Made by a program: the position numbers and the translations under genes. The notes under the pieces are model-generated. The model saw only the letters and a list, made by a program, of their open reading frames with translations. It made no database searches and had not been told where the DNA came from. From Candidatus Skiveiella danica (GTDB lineage Bacteria > Pseudomonadota > Gammaproteobacteria > Burkholderiales > Burkholderiaceae_C): a stretch of 64,000 nt of DNA. This document shows positions 54,666-62,265 of this stretch, piece after piece (position 1 is the first letter of the stretch; every line of letters starts with the position of its first letter). The DNA is taken from positions 62,001 through 126,000 of the forward strand of contig JADKHE010000003.1 of assembly GCA_016721925.1 (NCBI GenBank), given 5' to 3'.

Positions 54666-57533
54666 TTATTTGGTGAGGATGAAGCCCTTGAGCTTGGCAA
54701 ATGCGCCTTCGACGAGCGCCTTCTGCTGCTCCTGGTGCAGGTGGGAATAGCCAACTGCGGGCGACGCCGACGCGGCGCGCCCCGAATAGCCCAGTTTTTG
54801 GCCCTCGACCATGTTCTCGTGGATGTTGTGCTGGATGAAGAACCAGGCTCCCTGGTTCTGGGGTTCGTCCTGGCACCAAAGGATCTCCGTCGCGTTGGGA
54901 AACTTGCGCAATTCGGAGGCAAACACCTTGTGCGGGAATGGATACAGCTGTTCCACCCGCAGGATCGCGACCTCGTCGGCTCCTTTTTCTTCGCGTTTCT
55001 TGACCAGGTCGTAATACACCTTGCCCGAACAGGCAATCACGCGCTTGACCTTGTCCGCCTTGAGCGCCTTGCTTTCCCCGATGACGGTCTGGAAGCCGCC
55101 TTTGGTGAACTCGCTTAGCGGTGACGCCGCATCCTTGGCACGCAACAGCGACTTGGGCGTCATGATGATCAGTGGTTTGCGCAGGTTGCGAACCATCTGG
55201 CGGCGCAGGATATGGAAGATCTGGCTGGCCGTGGTGGGTTGCACCACCTGCATGTTGGCGTCGGCCGACAATTGCATGAAACGCTCCAGGCGCGCCGAAC
55301 TGTGCTCAGGGCCCTGCCCTTCATAGCCGTGCGGCAGCATCAACGTGATGCCGTTGACACGACCCCACTTGACTTCACCGGACGCGATGAACTGGTCGAT
55401 CACCACCTGGGCGCCATTGGCAAAATCGCCGAACTGAGCTTCCCAGATCACCAGCGTATTCGGATCGTTGGAGGCATAGCCGTACTCGAAGCCCAGTACA
55501 GCCTCCTCGGAGAGGATCGAGTCGATGACAACAAAAGGCGCCTGGTTGTCCGCGACGTTTTCCAAAGGCACGTAGGTGCCAACATCCCACTTCTCGCGCT
55601 TCTGGTCATGAATCACCGCGTGGCGGTGGGTGAACGTGCCGCGTCCACAGTCCTCACCGGACAGGCGCACCGGGTAACCGCTGGCCACCAGCGAGGCGAA
55701 GGCCATGTGCTCGCCCATGCCCCAGTCCACGGGAAGATCTCCTCGCCCCATGGCGGCGCGGTCGTCATACACCTTGCGCACCAGTTGATGCGGCGTCACG
55801 CTTTCAGGAATCGTGGTGATCTTTTCAGCCAGCCGCTTCCATTCGGCAAGCGGAATGGCGGTTTCCCCCACGTCAGTCCATTTCTTGCCGAGAAAGGGCG
55901 ACCAGTCGACCGCGTATTTGCTCTTGAAGTTGGTCAGCACCGGGTCCACCGTGTGCTTGCCAGCGTCCATGGCCGCACGGAAGGCCTTGGCCATTTCGTC
56001 ACCCAAGGTGTCAGGCATCCCCTGCGAAGCCAGGCGGTCGGCGTAGAGCTTTCGAGTGCCGGGGTGCTGGGCGATCTTCTTGTACATCAGCGGCTGGGTC
56101 AGGCTCGGGGTGTCCTGTTCGTTGTGTCCCAACTTGCGGAAGCAGATGATGTCCACCACCACGTCCTTGCGGAATTCCATCCGGTACTCAAGCGCCAGTT
56201 GGGTCGCCAGCACGACGGCCTCCGGATCGTCGCCATTGACATGCAGCACCGGCGATTCGACCCCCTTGACGATGTCCGTGCAGTACAGGGTGGAACGAAG
56301 GTCGCGCGGATCGGAGGTGGTGAAGCCGATCTGGTTGTTGATGATCAGGTGCACCGTGCCACCGGTGGTGTAGCCACGGGTCTGAGCCAATGCCAGGGTT
56401 TCCTGGTTGACGCCTTGCCCTGCAAAGGCGGCATCGCCGTGCACCAGCACCGGCAGCACCTGGTCGCCACGGCGGTCGCCGCGGCGGTCCATGCGCGCAC
56501 GCACCGAGCCCTCCACCACGGGGTTGACGATTTCAAGGTGCGAGGGGTTGAACGCCAGCGACAGGTGAACCGGACCGCCCGGGGTGGTCACGTCGGAACT
56601 GAACCCCTGGTGATACTTCACGTCGCCGGCCGGCAGGTCTTCGGGTGCGGTGTGGTCGAACTCGGCGAAAAGGTCGCCAGGCATCTTGCCCAGCGTGTTC
56701 ACGAGCACGTTCAGGCGACCCCGATGGGCCATGCCGATCACGATTTCCTGCACGCCTTTGGCGCCAGCCTGCTGGATCAGCTCATCCATCGCGGCAATGA
56801 AGCTCTCGCCGCCTTCCAGCGAGAAACGCTTCTGGCCGACAAACTTCGTGTGCAGGAAGCGCTCCAGACCTTCAGCGGCGGTCAGGCGATCGAGGATGTG
56901 CTTCTTCTTGTCGGTGTTGAAGCTGGGCTTGCTGCGAATGCTCTCCAGCTTCTGCTGCCACCAGCGCTTTTCGGCCTGGTTGGTGATGTACATGTATTCC
57001 GGGCCGACGGTTCCGCAATAGGTCTCGCGCAGGGCATTGAGCAGTTCGCGCAGGGACATGCGGTCCTTGCCGAAGAAGGTGTTGCTGGTGTCGAAAACGG
57101 CTTCCTGGTCCGCGTCGCTGAACCCGTAGAACGACGGCTCCAGTTCATGAATGACGGGGCGCTCGGTGCGTTGCAGGGGATCCAGATCGGCCCAGCGCTG
57201 TCCGACATTGCGGTAAGCGGCGATCAACTGTTGCACAGCCGTGCGCTTGCGACCCATTTCGACGTCGGCGCTGGCTTGCACCACCTTGGTGCCGCCCTGC
57301 TTGGCGCGCTCGGCGAACGCATTGATCACGGGCAGGTGCGGAACATCCTTGGCGTCACTGCCGTCGCTGGCCGGAACATGCTGGAGCGCATCAAAATAGC
57401 TGCGCCACGTGTCGGGCACGCTGCCGGGATTGGCGAGGTAGTTTTCGTACATCTCTTCGACGTAAGGCGCATTGCCCCCGAAGAGATAGGTGTTGCCTGA
57501 ATAGGCGGCGTAGACGGACTTTGTCTCACTCAT
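54666..57533 (-). CDS. sucA: 2-oxoglutarate dehydrogenase E1 component
   Basis: The 955-residue ThDP enzyme decarboxylates 2-oxoglutarate in the TCA cycle. Visible blocks are VQEIVIGMAHRGRLNVLVN, VHGDAAFAGQGVNQETLAL (ThDP-binding), CGRGTFTHRHAVIHDQK and MLPHGYEGQGPEHSSARLE. Length is standard. It is the first gene of sucA-odhB-lpdA. The long antisense reading frames across it are codon-bias shadows. Confidence 0.97.
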   Translation of the reverse strand: MSETKSVYAAYSGNTYLFGGNAPYVEEMYENYLANPGSVPDTWRSYFDALQHVPASDGSDAKDVPHLPVINAFAERAKQGGTKVVQASADVEMGRKRTAVQQLIAAYRNVGQRWADLDPLQRTERPVIHELEPSFYGFSDADQEAVFDTSNTFFGKDRMSLRELLNALRETYCGTVGPEYMYITNQAEKRWWQQKLESIRSKPSFNTDKKKHILDRLTAAEGLERFLHTKFVGQKRFSLEGGESFIAAMDELIQQAGAKGVQEIVIGMAHRGRLNVLVNTLGKMPGDLFAEFDHTAPEDLPAGDVKYHQGFSSDVTTPGGPVHLSLAFNPSHLEIVNPVVEGSVRARMDRRGDRRGDQVLPVLVHGDAAFAGQGVNQETLALAQTRGYTTGGTVHLIINNQIGFTTSDPRDLRSTLYCTDIVKGVESPVLHVNGDDPEAVVLATQLALEYRMEFRKDVVVDIICFRKLGHNEQDTPSLTQPLMYKKIAQHPGTRKLYADRLASQGMPDTLGDEMAKAFRAAMDAGKHTVDPVLTNFKSKYAVDWSPFLGKKWTDVGETAIPLAEWKRLAEKITTIPESVTPHQLVRKVYDDRAAMGRGDLPVDWGMGEHMAFASLVASGYPVRLSGEDCGRGTFTHRHAVIHDQKREKWDVGTYVPLENVADNQAPFVVIDSILSEEAVLGFEYGYASNDPNTLVIWEAQFGDFANGAQVVIDQFIASGEVKWGRVNGITLMLPHGYEGQGPEHSSARLERFMQLSADANMQVVQPTTASQIFHILRRQMVRNLRKPLIIMTPKSLLRAKDAASPLSEFTKGGFQTVIGESKALKADKVKRVIACSGKVYYDLVKKREEKGADEVAILRVEQLYPFPHKVFASELRKFPNATEILWCQDEPQNQGAWFFIQHNIHENMVEGQKLGYSGRAASASPAVGYSHLHQEQQKALVEGAFAKLKGFILTK

Positions 57534-57785
57534 GTTTCGCTGACCTCAATTCCCCTGCAGGGAACATTAGCTGGTTGAAATACCTCCCGCGACACGGCTG
57601 AACCGATCTGCGGATGCGACTGTGGCTTAGGAAGGGCCCTGGAAAGCCTTGCGATTTTGCCATCGAAACCCTGCACGCAACTGACAAGCTCCGCGAGAGA
57701 CCCCATGATGCCGGGCCCATGCCCGTACAACCAGGGCGCCATGACCGCACGGGCGTCGCACCCGGCGCCACCGCTCAGGCCGGCG

Positions 57786-57821
57786 GGTCAGTTGCTACAC
57801 TAATAATAGCATCAACTGACC
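57786..57821. repeat. Perfect inverted repeat between sucA and the acetyltransferase gene
   Basis: GGTCAGTTG (57786-57794) and CAACTGACC (57813-57821) are perfect 9-bp arms; inside them GCTA and TAGC form a further short pair around an AT-rich centre. It lies in the 340-nt gap between the sucA start and the acetyltransferase stop. It could end the acetyltransferase transcript (no T run follows) or serve as an operator for sucA. The rest of this gap holds no gene that I can see. Confidence 0.6.
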
Positions 57822-57873
57822 TTCGGGTGCTGGGAAGCGCCCAATTTCACTGAATTCTTGGCTGTTCAGGCCG

Positions 57874-58362
57874 TCAGTCCAGGCATTTCTGCAGGAACCG
57901 GGCCGAACCGAGCGCCGGATCGAGCTGGTAGCCGGCAAAGCCAATGCGTTGGTACAGGCGCCAGGCCGGCGCGTTGCCCGAGAGCACCTCCAGCGTGAGC
58001 TTGCAAGCACCGCGATCCCGCGCCATCCGCTCCACTTCAGCCAGCATGCGCTCACCCACCCGGTGGCCCCGATGGCTGGCAAGGACCACGACGTCGTGCA
58101 CATTGACCAGCGGACGGCAGGCAAAGGTGGAAAAGCCCTCGATGCAATTGACCAGGCCGACAGGCTGCTCGGCGTCAAACGCCAGAACGCTGAAAGCCTG
58201 CGGGCGCAAGGCGAGTTCGCGCACCAGGTTGCTCCGGGCATGTTCGGACAAGGGATGGCCCCCACCGGCTGGGTCGCGTGCGTAGGCGTCCAGCAGGTCA
58301 ACGACCGCTCGCGCGTGGGGTGGATAGTGGTAGTCCGCAGCAATGACAGTCAGGGGGTTCAT
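57874..58362 (-). CDS. GNAT family N-acetyltransferase
   Basis: This 162-residue GNAT protein has the acetyl-CoA-binding block VVLASHRGHRVGERMLAEVE and LEVLSGNAPAWRLYQRIGFAGY near the C-terminus. The substrate is unknown. ATG 58362 (MNPLTVIAADYHYPPH) is preferred over an upstream in-frame start. It is divergent from the MFS gene, with 27 nt between starts. Confidence 0.85.
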   Translation of the reverse strand: MNPLTVIAADYHYPPHARAVVDLLDAYARDPAGGGHPLSEHARSNLVRELALRPQAFSVLAFDAEQPVGLVNCIEGFSTFACRPLVNVHDVVVLASHRGHRVGERMLAEVERMARDRGACKLTLEVLSGNAPAWRLYQRIGFAGYQLDPALGSARFLQKCLD

Positions 58363-58389
58363 TTCGCAAGCGTAAAGCACAATGTAACG

Positions 58390-59592
58390 ATGCGCGAACG
58401 CACCTGGCGAACCGTGGCCATGCTGGGCACCGCCCAGACCCTGGCCTTTGCCTCCACCTACTATCTGCCGGCGGTGCTGGCCGATTCGATGGCACGCGAT
58501 CTCGGCGTGAGCGCACCCGTGGTGTTCGCCGCATTTTCACTGGCCATGCTGGTGTCGGCGCCATTGGGCCCTCTGACCGGGCGGGCCATCGACCGCCACG
58601 GCGGACACGTGGTCTTGCCGCTGACCAGCCTGGTCTTTGCCACGGGGCTGGGTGCCCTGGCGCTCGCACAGGGACCTTGGAGCCTCTTTGCGGCCTGGGC
58701 TGTCATGGGGCTGGCCATGGGCAGTGGGCTGTACGAGGCCGCCTTTTCGGCCCTGGTGCGCATCTACGGCAGCAATTCCCGGGGCGCCATCACGGGCATC
58801 ACGCTGGTCGCCGGATTTGCCAGCACCGTTGGCTGGCCCCTGTCAGCCTGGATGGAAGCCCGATGGGGTTGGCGCGGTGCCTGTGCGGGCTGGGCCGCAG
58901 CCCATCTGCTACTGGGACTGCCGCTGAACGCCGCATTGCCCCGGCACACCCATCCGGCCAGCCCTGCAACCCAACCGAGCGCCAGCGTGGCCGCTGGCGG
59001 CCCGCCACAGCACAGCGAGCCAGCCAGAGCGGGCACCGGTTCGGCCTTGGCCTTGGCCGCGGTCTTTGCCATCGCCTGGTTCATCAGCACCGCCATGGCC
59101 ACCCATTTGCCCCACCTGCTGCAACTTGCCGGACTGGGCCTGGGTGCCGCAATCAGCATCGCGGCGCTGGTGGGGCCAGCCCAGGTCGCCGGCCGGCTGG
59201 CCGAGTACGGCCTGCTCAGACACGTTCACCCGCTGCACTCGGCCCGCGTGGCGGCCGCAGCCCATCCCGTCGCGGCACTGGCATTGCTGCTGGCCGGCGC
59301 CCCGTTGCTGGGCGCCCTCGCGCCGATGTTCGTGATGCTGCATGGCGCCGGCAATGGCATCCTGACGATTGCCAAGGGCACCTTGCCACTGGCCTTGTTC
59401 GGACCCCACGGCTACGGCGCCCGCCTGGGCCTGATCATGACGCCGGCGCGCTTCGCGCAGGCCCTTGCACCGCCTCTGTTCGGCCTGGCATTGGAACGAT
59501 GGGGCGCCGGGGCGCTGTGGATCACCGCCGGACTGGGGCTGGTTTCGCTGGGCCTTCTGCTGGGTTTGCGCGCCCGCCCAGGCAGCGCCTGA
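58390..59592 (+). CDS. MFS transporter
   Basis: The 400-residue protein has about 12 hydrophobic helices in two halves split by a Pro/Ala-rich loop (about 180-215). The loop after helix 2 contains GPLTGRAIDRHGGHVV, the MFS motif A (GxxxDRxGxR type). Substrate is unknown. ATG 58390 is the only sensible start; a much longer frame upstream overlaps the acetyltransferase gene on the other strand. Confidence 0.87.
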   Translation: MRERTWRTVAMLGTAQTLAFASTYYLPAVLADSMARDLGVSAPVVFAAFSLAMLVSAPLGPLTGRAIDRHGGHVVLPLTSLVFATGLGALALAQGPWSLFAAWAVMGLAMGSGLYEAAFSALVRIYGSNSRGAITGITLVAGFASTVGWPLSAWMEARWGWRGACAGWAAAHLLLGLPLNAALPRHTHPASPATQPSASVAAGGPPQHSEPARAGTGSALALAAVFAIAWFISTAMATHLPHLLQLAGLGLGAAISIAALVGPAQVAGRLAEYGLLRHVHPLHSARVAAAAHPVAALALLLAGAPLLGALAPMFVMLHGAGNGILTIAKGTLPLALFGPHGYGARLGLIMTPARFAQALAPPLFGLALERWGAGALWITAGLGLVSLGLLLGLRARPGSA

Positions 59593-59615
59593 GCGCGCCG
59601 GCGGAGGTGCGCCGC

Positions 59616-59922
59616 TCAGTGCGTGAGCAGGAAGGTCTGGTTGCTGCAGGTGTTAAGGGGTTGATGGCCTCGGCAGCCCGGGCCAGCCCATGCAGGCTGT
59701 CGCTGAAGGCCAGATTGGCAGGGAGGCGGCGAAACTCCCGTTCCGTCACAGGCTGGGGGACGCTCCTGCGTGCCTTCCGGCACCCCGGGCGGCGACCGCC
59801 GGGGGCCCGGGGCCCCCCGCACGCGGCCCCCGCGCCCCCCCCGGGGCGGCGGGGGGCCGCCGGCCGGGCGGCGGGGGGCCGCCCCCCCGGAGGTGCGCGA
59901 ACGATGCGCGCAGAAACGACAT
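59616..59922 (-). CDS. Unrecognised gene interrupted by an artefact tract (both ends visible)
   Basis: After glmM, ATG 59922 opens MSFLRASFAHL and then enters the G/C tract. Beyond the tract, normal coding-like sequence resumes: VTEREFRRLPANLAFSDSL, then LARAAEAINPL; with one base added to the C4 run near 59660 it continues NTCSNQTFLLTH and stops at 59616. The pieces look like the start and end of one minus-strand gene whose middle is lost. I do not recognise the family. It is convergent with the MFS gene. Confidence 0.35.
59783..59891. other. Second artefact-like G/C tract
   Basis: This stretch is almost wholly G and C, with long runs of both, unlike its flanks. It resembles the larger tract at 8341 and likewise separates otherwise normal coding-like sequence. 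Probably a mis-assembled gap, so distance and content here should not be trusted. Confidence 0.7.
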
Positions 59923-59971
59923 GGCAAGCGCCAGGCAAGGGGTGACACAACGGTACTTCGTTTGACCGGCC

Positions 59972-61306
59972 TCAGCCGGCCTGCACCGCCTCGACCAGAC
60001 GTTCGGCACAGGCGCTCGACACGGCGGGATCTACGGCCTCAACCATCACCCGCAGCAGGGGTTCGGTGCCGCTGGCGCGGATGAGCACCCGGCCCCCATC
60101 GCCCAGTTCGGTCTCCACAGCCTGGATCTCGCCGGCCAGGCGGCGGTTGGCCGTCCAGTCGGTGCCCGGTTGCAGGCGTACGTTGAGCAAGGTCTGCGGA
60201 TACAGATTCACCCCGGCCAGCAGCTCGGCCAGTGTCTTTCCGCTGCCCACGCAGGCCTGAAGGACCTGCAGCGCGCTGATGAGTCCGTCCCCGGTGGTGT
60301 GCTTGTCCAGCGCCAGCAGGTGGCCTGAACTCTCCCCGCCCAGGATCCAGCCCCGGTGACTCAATTCCTCGAGTACGTAGCGGTCACCGACCTTGGCGCG
60401 CACGAAATGGACACCCCGTTCCTTCAGCGCCACCTCCACGGCCTTGTTGGTCATCAACGTGCCGACACAACCCGGAACATCCTCGTCGCGGGCGATGCGG
60501 TCTGCCACCATCAGATAGAGCAGCTCATCCCCGTTGAACAGGCGACCGCTCGAATCGACCAATTGCAGGCGGTCGGCATCGCCGTCCAGCGCCACGCCGT
60601 AGTCGGCCTGCTGCGCCCGCACCGTCTCGACCAGCGCCTGCGGGTGGGTGGCACCCACCTCGTGGTTGATGTTCAGTCCATCGGGTGCGCATCCGATGGC
60701 AATCACCTCCGCGCCCAGCTCATGAAACACCTTGGGCGCAATCTGGTAAGCGGCTCCATGTGCCGCGTCCACGACAATTTTCAGGCCTTTTAGCGTGAGG
60801 TCGCTGGCGAAAGTACTCTTGCAAAACTCAATGTAGCGCCCGGCCGCATCGTCCAGGCGGCGCGCCTTGCCCAGGTGGGCAGAATCCACCCAGACCGGGG
60901 CCTCTTCAAGCGCCGCTTCGACCGCCCGCTCCCAGTCGTCCGGCAACTTGGCGCCCTGGGCGCTGAAAAACTTGATGCCGTTGTCAGGAAAGGCGTTGTG
61001 GCTTGCGCTGATCACCACGCCCAGGCTGGCCCGCAAGGCACGGGTGAGATAGGCCACGGCGGGCGTCGGCACCGGCCCTAGCAGCACCACATCGACGCCG
61101 GCCGAGTTGAAGCCGGACTCCAGCGCAGACTCCAGCATGTAGCCCGAAATGCGGGTGTCCTTGCCGATCAGCACCGTCGGGTGCTCGTCCGAGCGCTTCA
61201 GCACGCGGCCCACGGCGTGGGCCAGGCGCAGTACGAAGTCGGGCGTGATCGGCGGCTGGCCCACGGTGCCCCGAATTCCATCGGTTCCAAAGTATCTTCG
61301 TTTCAT
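59972..61306 (-). CDS. glmM: Phosphoglucosamine mutase
   Basis: The 444-residue enzyme converts glucosamine-6-phosphate to glucosamine-1-phosphate for peptidoglycan and LPS. The start MKRRYFGTDGIRGTVG, phospho-Ser loop VISASHNAFPDNG, metal loop ALDGDADRL and phosphate-binding RASGTEPLLRVMVEA are all present. It overlaps the folP stop (ATGA). The order ftsH-folP-glmM is conserved in proteobacteria. Confidence 0.97.
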   Translation of the reverse strand: MKRRYFGTDGIRGTVGQPPITPDFVLRLAHAVGRVLKRSDEHPTVLIGKDTRISGYMLESALESGFNSAGVDVVLLGPVPTPAVAYLTRALRASLGVVISASHNAFPDNGIKFFSAQGAKLPDDWERAVEAALEEAPVWVDSAHLGKARRLDDAAGRYIEFCKSTFASDLTLKGLKIVVDAAHGAAYQIAPKVFHELGAEVIAIGCAPDGLNINHEVGATHPQALVETVRAQQADYGVALDGDADRLQLVDSSGRLFNGDELLYLMVADRIARDEDVPGCVGTLMTNKAVEVALKERGVHFVRAKVGDRYVLEELSHRGWILGGESSGHLLALDKHTTGDGLISALQVLQACVGSGKTLAELLAGVNLYPQTLLNVRLQPGTDWTANRRLAGEIQAVETELGDGGRVLIRASGTEPLLRVMVEAVDPAVSSACAERLVEAVQAG

Positions 61307-62199
61307 CCCAGCGTCTCCTGGTCTTTCTTTGCTATCAATACGTGACTATCCGGCGTCGCCTGTTCGCGCATCGCGCCCCAGACGGCCAGCGCCTGCACCG
61401 TCTCCAGCACATCATGCACCCGCACGATGGCGGCGCCCCGGTCCGCCGTCAGAACGGCCGCAGCCACACTTGCGGCCAGCCGCGAAGCTGCCTCGGGCGC
61501 AAGGCCCTGCGTGGCAGTCACCGCGCCCAGCGAAGACTTGCGCGACCAGCCGACCAGCAACGGAAACCCCTCGGCCAGCAACTCGGCCTGCCGAGCCAGC
61601 AGGCTGAAGTTCTGTTCCACCGTCTTGCCAAAACCGATCCCCGGATCCAGCACGATGCGCCCACGCGCCACCCCCGCCGACACGGCGCGCGCCGCAGCCT
61701 GTGACAGGAAGGCCCGCACAGGCGGCACCACATCCCCTTGCATGGGAAGCACCTGCATGGTCAATGGGTCCCGGTGCATGTGCATCAGGCAGATGCCACA
61801 CGACGGATGGCGGGAAACGACCTCTACGGCGCCCGGCTGCCCCAGCGCCCGGATGTCGTTGATGATATCGGCGCCCAAATCCAGCACGGCTTGCATGACG
61901 GCCGGCTTGAAGGTATCCACCGAAATCGGCACGCCGAACTTGACCGCCTCGCGAACCAGCGGCACGACCCGAGCAAGTTCCTCCTCCAGCGGCACCGGAG
62001 GCGCGCCGGGCCGGGTTGATTCACCTCCGATGTCGAGAATGTGAGCACCGTCGCGCAGCAAGCGCTCGCAGTGGTTCAGGGCCGCCGACAGATCGGCGAG
62101 CCGCCCGCCGTCGGAAAACGAGTCCGGCGTGACATTGACGATGCCCATCACCCGTGGGCGCGTCAGATCAATGGAGTAGCGGGTGGTTTGCCAGAACAT
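61303..62199 (-). CDS. folP: Dihydropteroate synthase
   Basis: The 298-residue TIM-barrel enzyme joins p-aminobenzoate to dihydropterin pyrophosphate in folate synthesis and is the sulfonamide target. Motifs are VMGIVNVTPDSFSDGG, ILDIGGESTRPGA, DPGIGFGKTVEQN and GWSRKSSLG. The last 20 residues (after REQATPDSH) are a non-conserved tail. It lies 66 nt after ftsH. Confidence 0.96.
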   Translation of the reverse strand: MFWQTTRYSIDLTRPRVMGIVNVTPDSFSDGGRLADLSAALNHCERLLRDGAHILDIGGESTRPGAPPVPLEEELARVVPLVREAVKFGVPISVDTFKPAVMQAVLDLGADIINDIRALGQPGAVEVVSRHPSCGICLMHMHRDPLTMQVLPMQGDVVPPVRAFLSQAAARAVSAGVARGRIVLDPGIGFGKTVEQNFSLLARQAELLAEGFPLLVGWSRKSSLGAVTATQGLAPEAASRLAASVAAAVLTADRGAAIVRVHDVLETVQALAVWGAMREQATPDSHVLIAKKDQETLG

Positions 62200-62231
62200 G
62201 AAAGAAACAAGAACGGGGCGCGAGGCCCCGT
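62200..62231 (-). terminator. Intrinsic terminator between ftsH and folP
   Basis: On the minus strand ACGGGGC (62231-62225) pairs with GCCCCGT (62219-62213) around a short loop, followed by the T-rich tail TCTTGTTTCTTTC. It lies just after the ftsH stop and before the folP ATG, so it would attenuate read-through into folP-glmM. Confidence 0.7.
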
Positions 62232-62265
62232 GATTGTGCCCGTGCGGGCGGAAGGAATGGCCGGC

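Noticed and set aside
55212..57500. Open frame of 762 codons antisense to sucA
   Set aside because: High-GC codon bias leaves antisense frames open; sucA is complete and conserved on the other strand, and the antisense product has a His/Arg/Gly-rich shadow composition.
61320..61350. Possible fourth copy of the dispersed repeat in the folP tail (TTTGCTATCAATACGTGACTA)
   Set aside because: Only a TTGCTATC-like core is shared; the order of blocks seen in copies A-C is absent.
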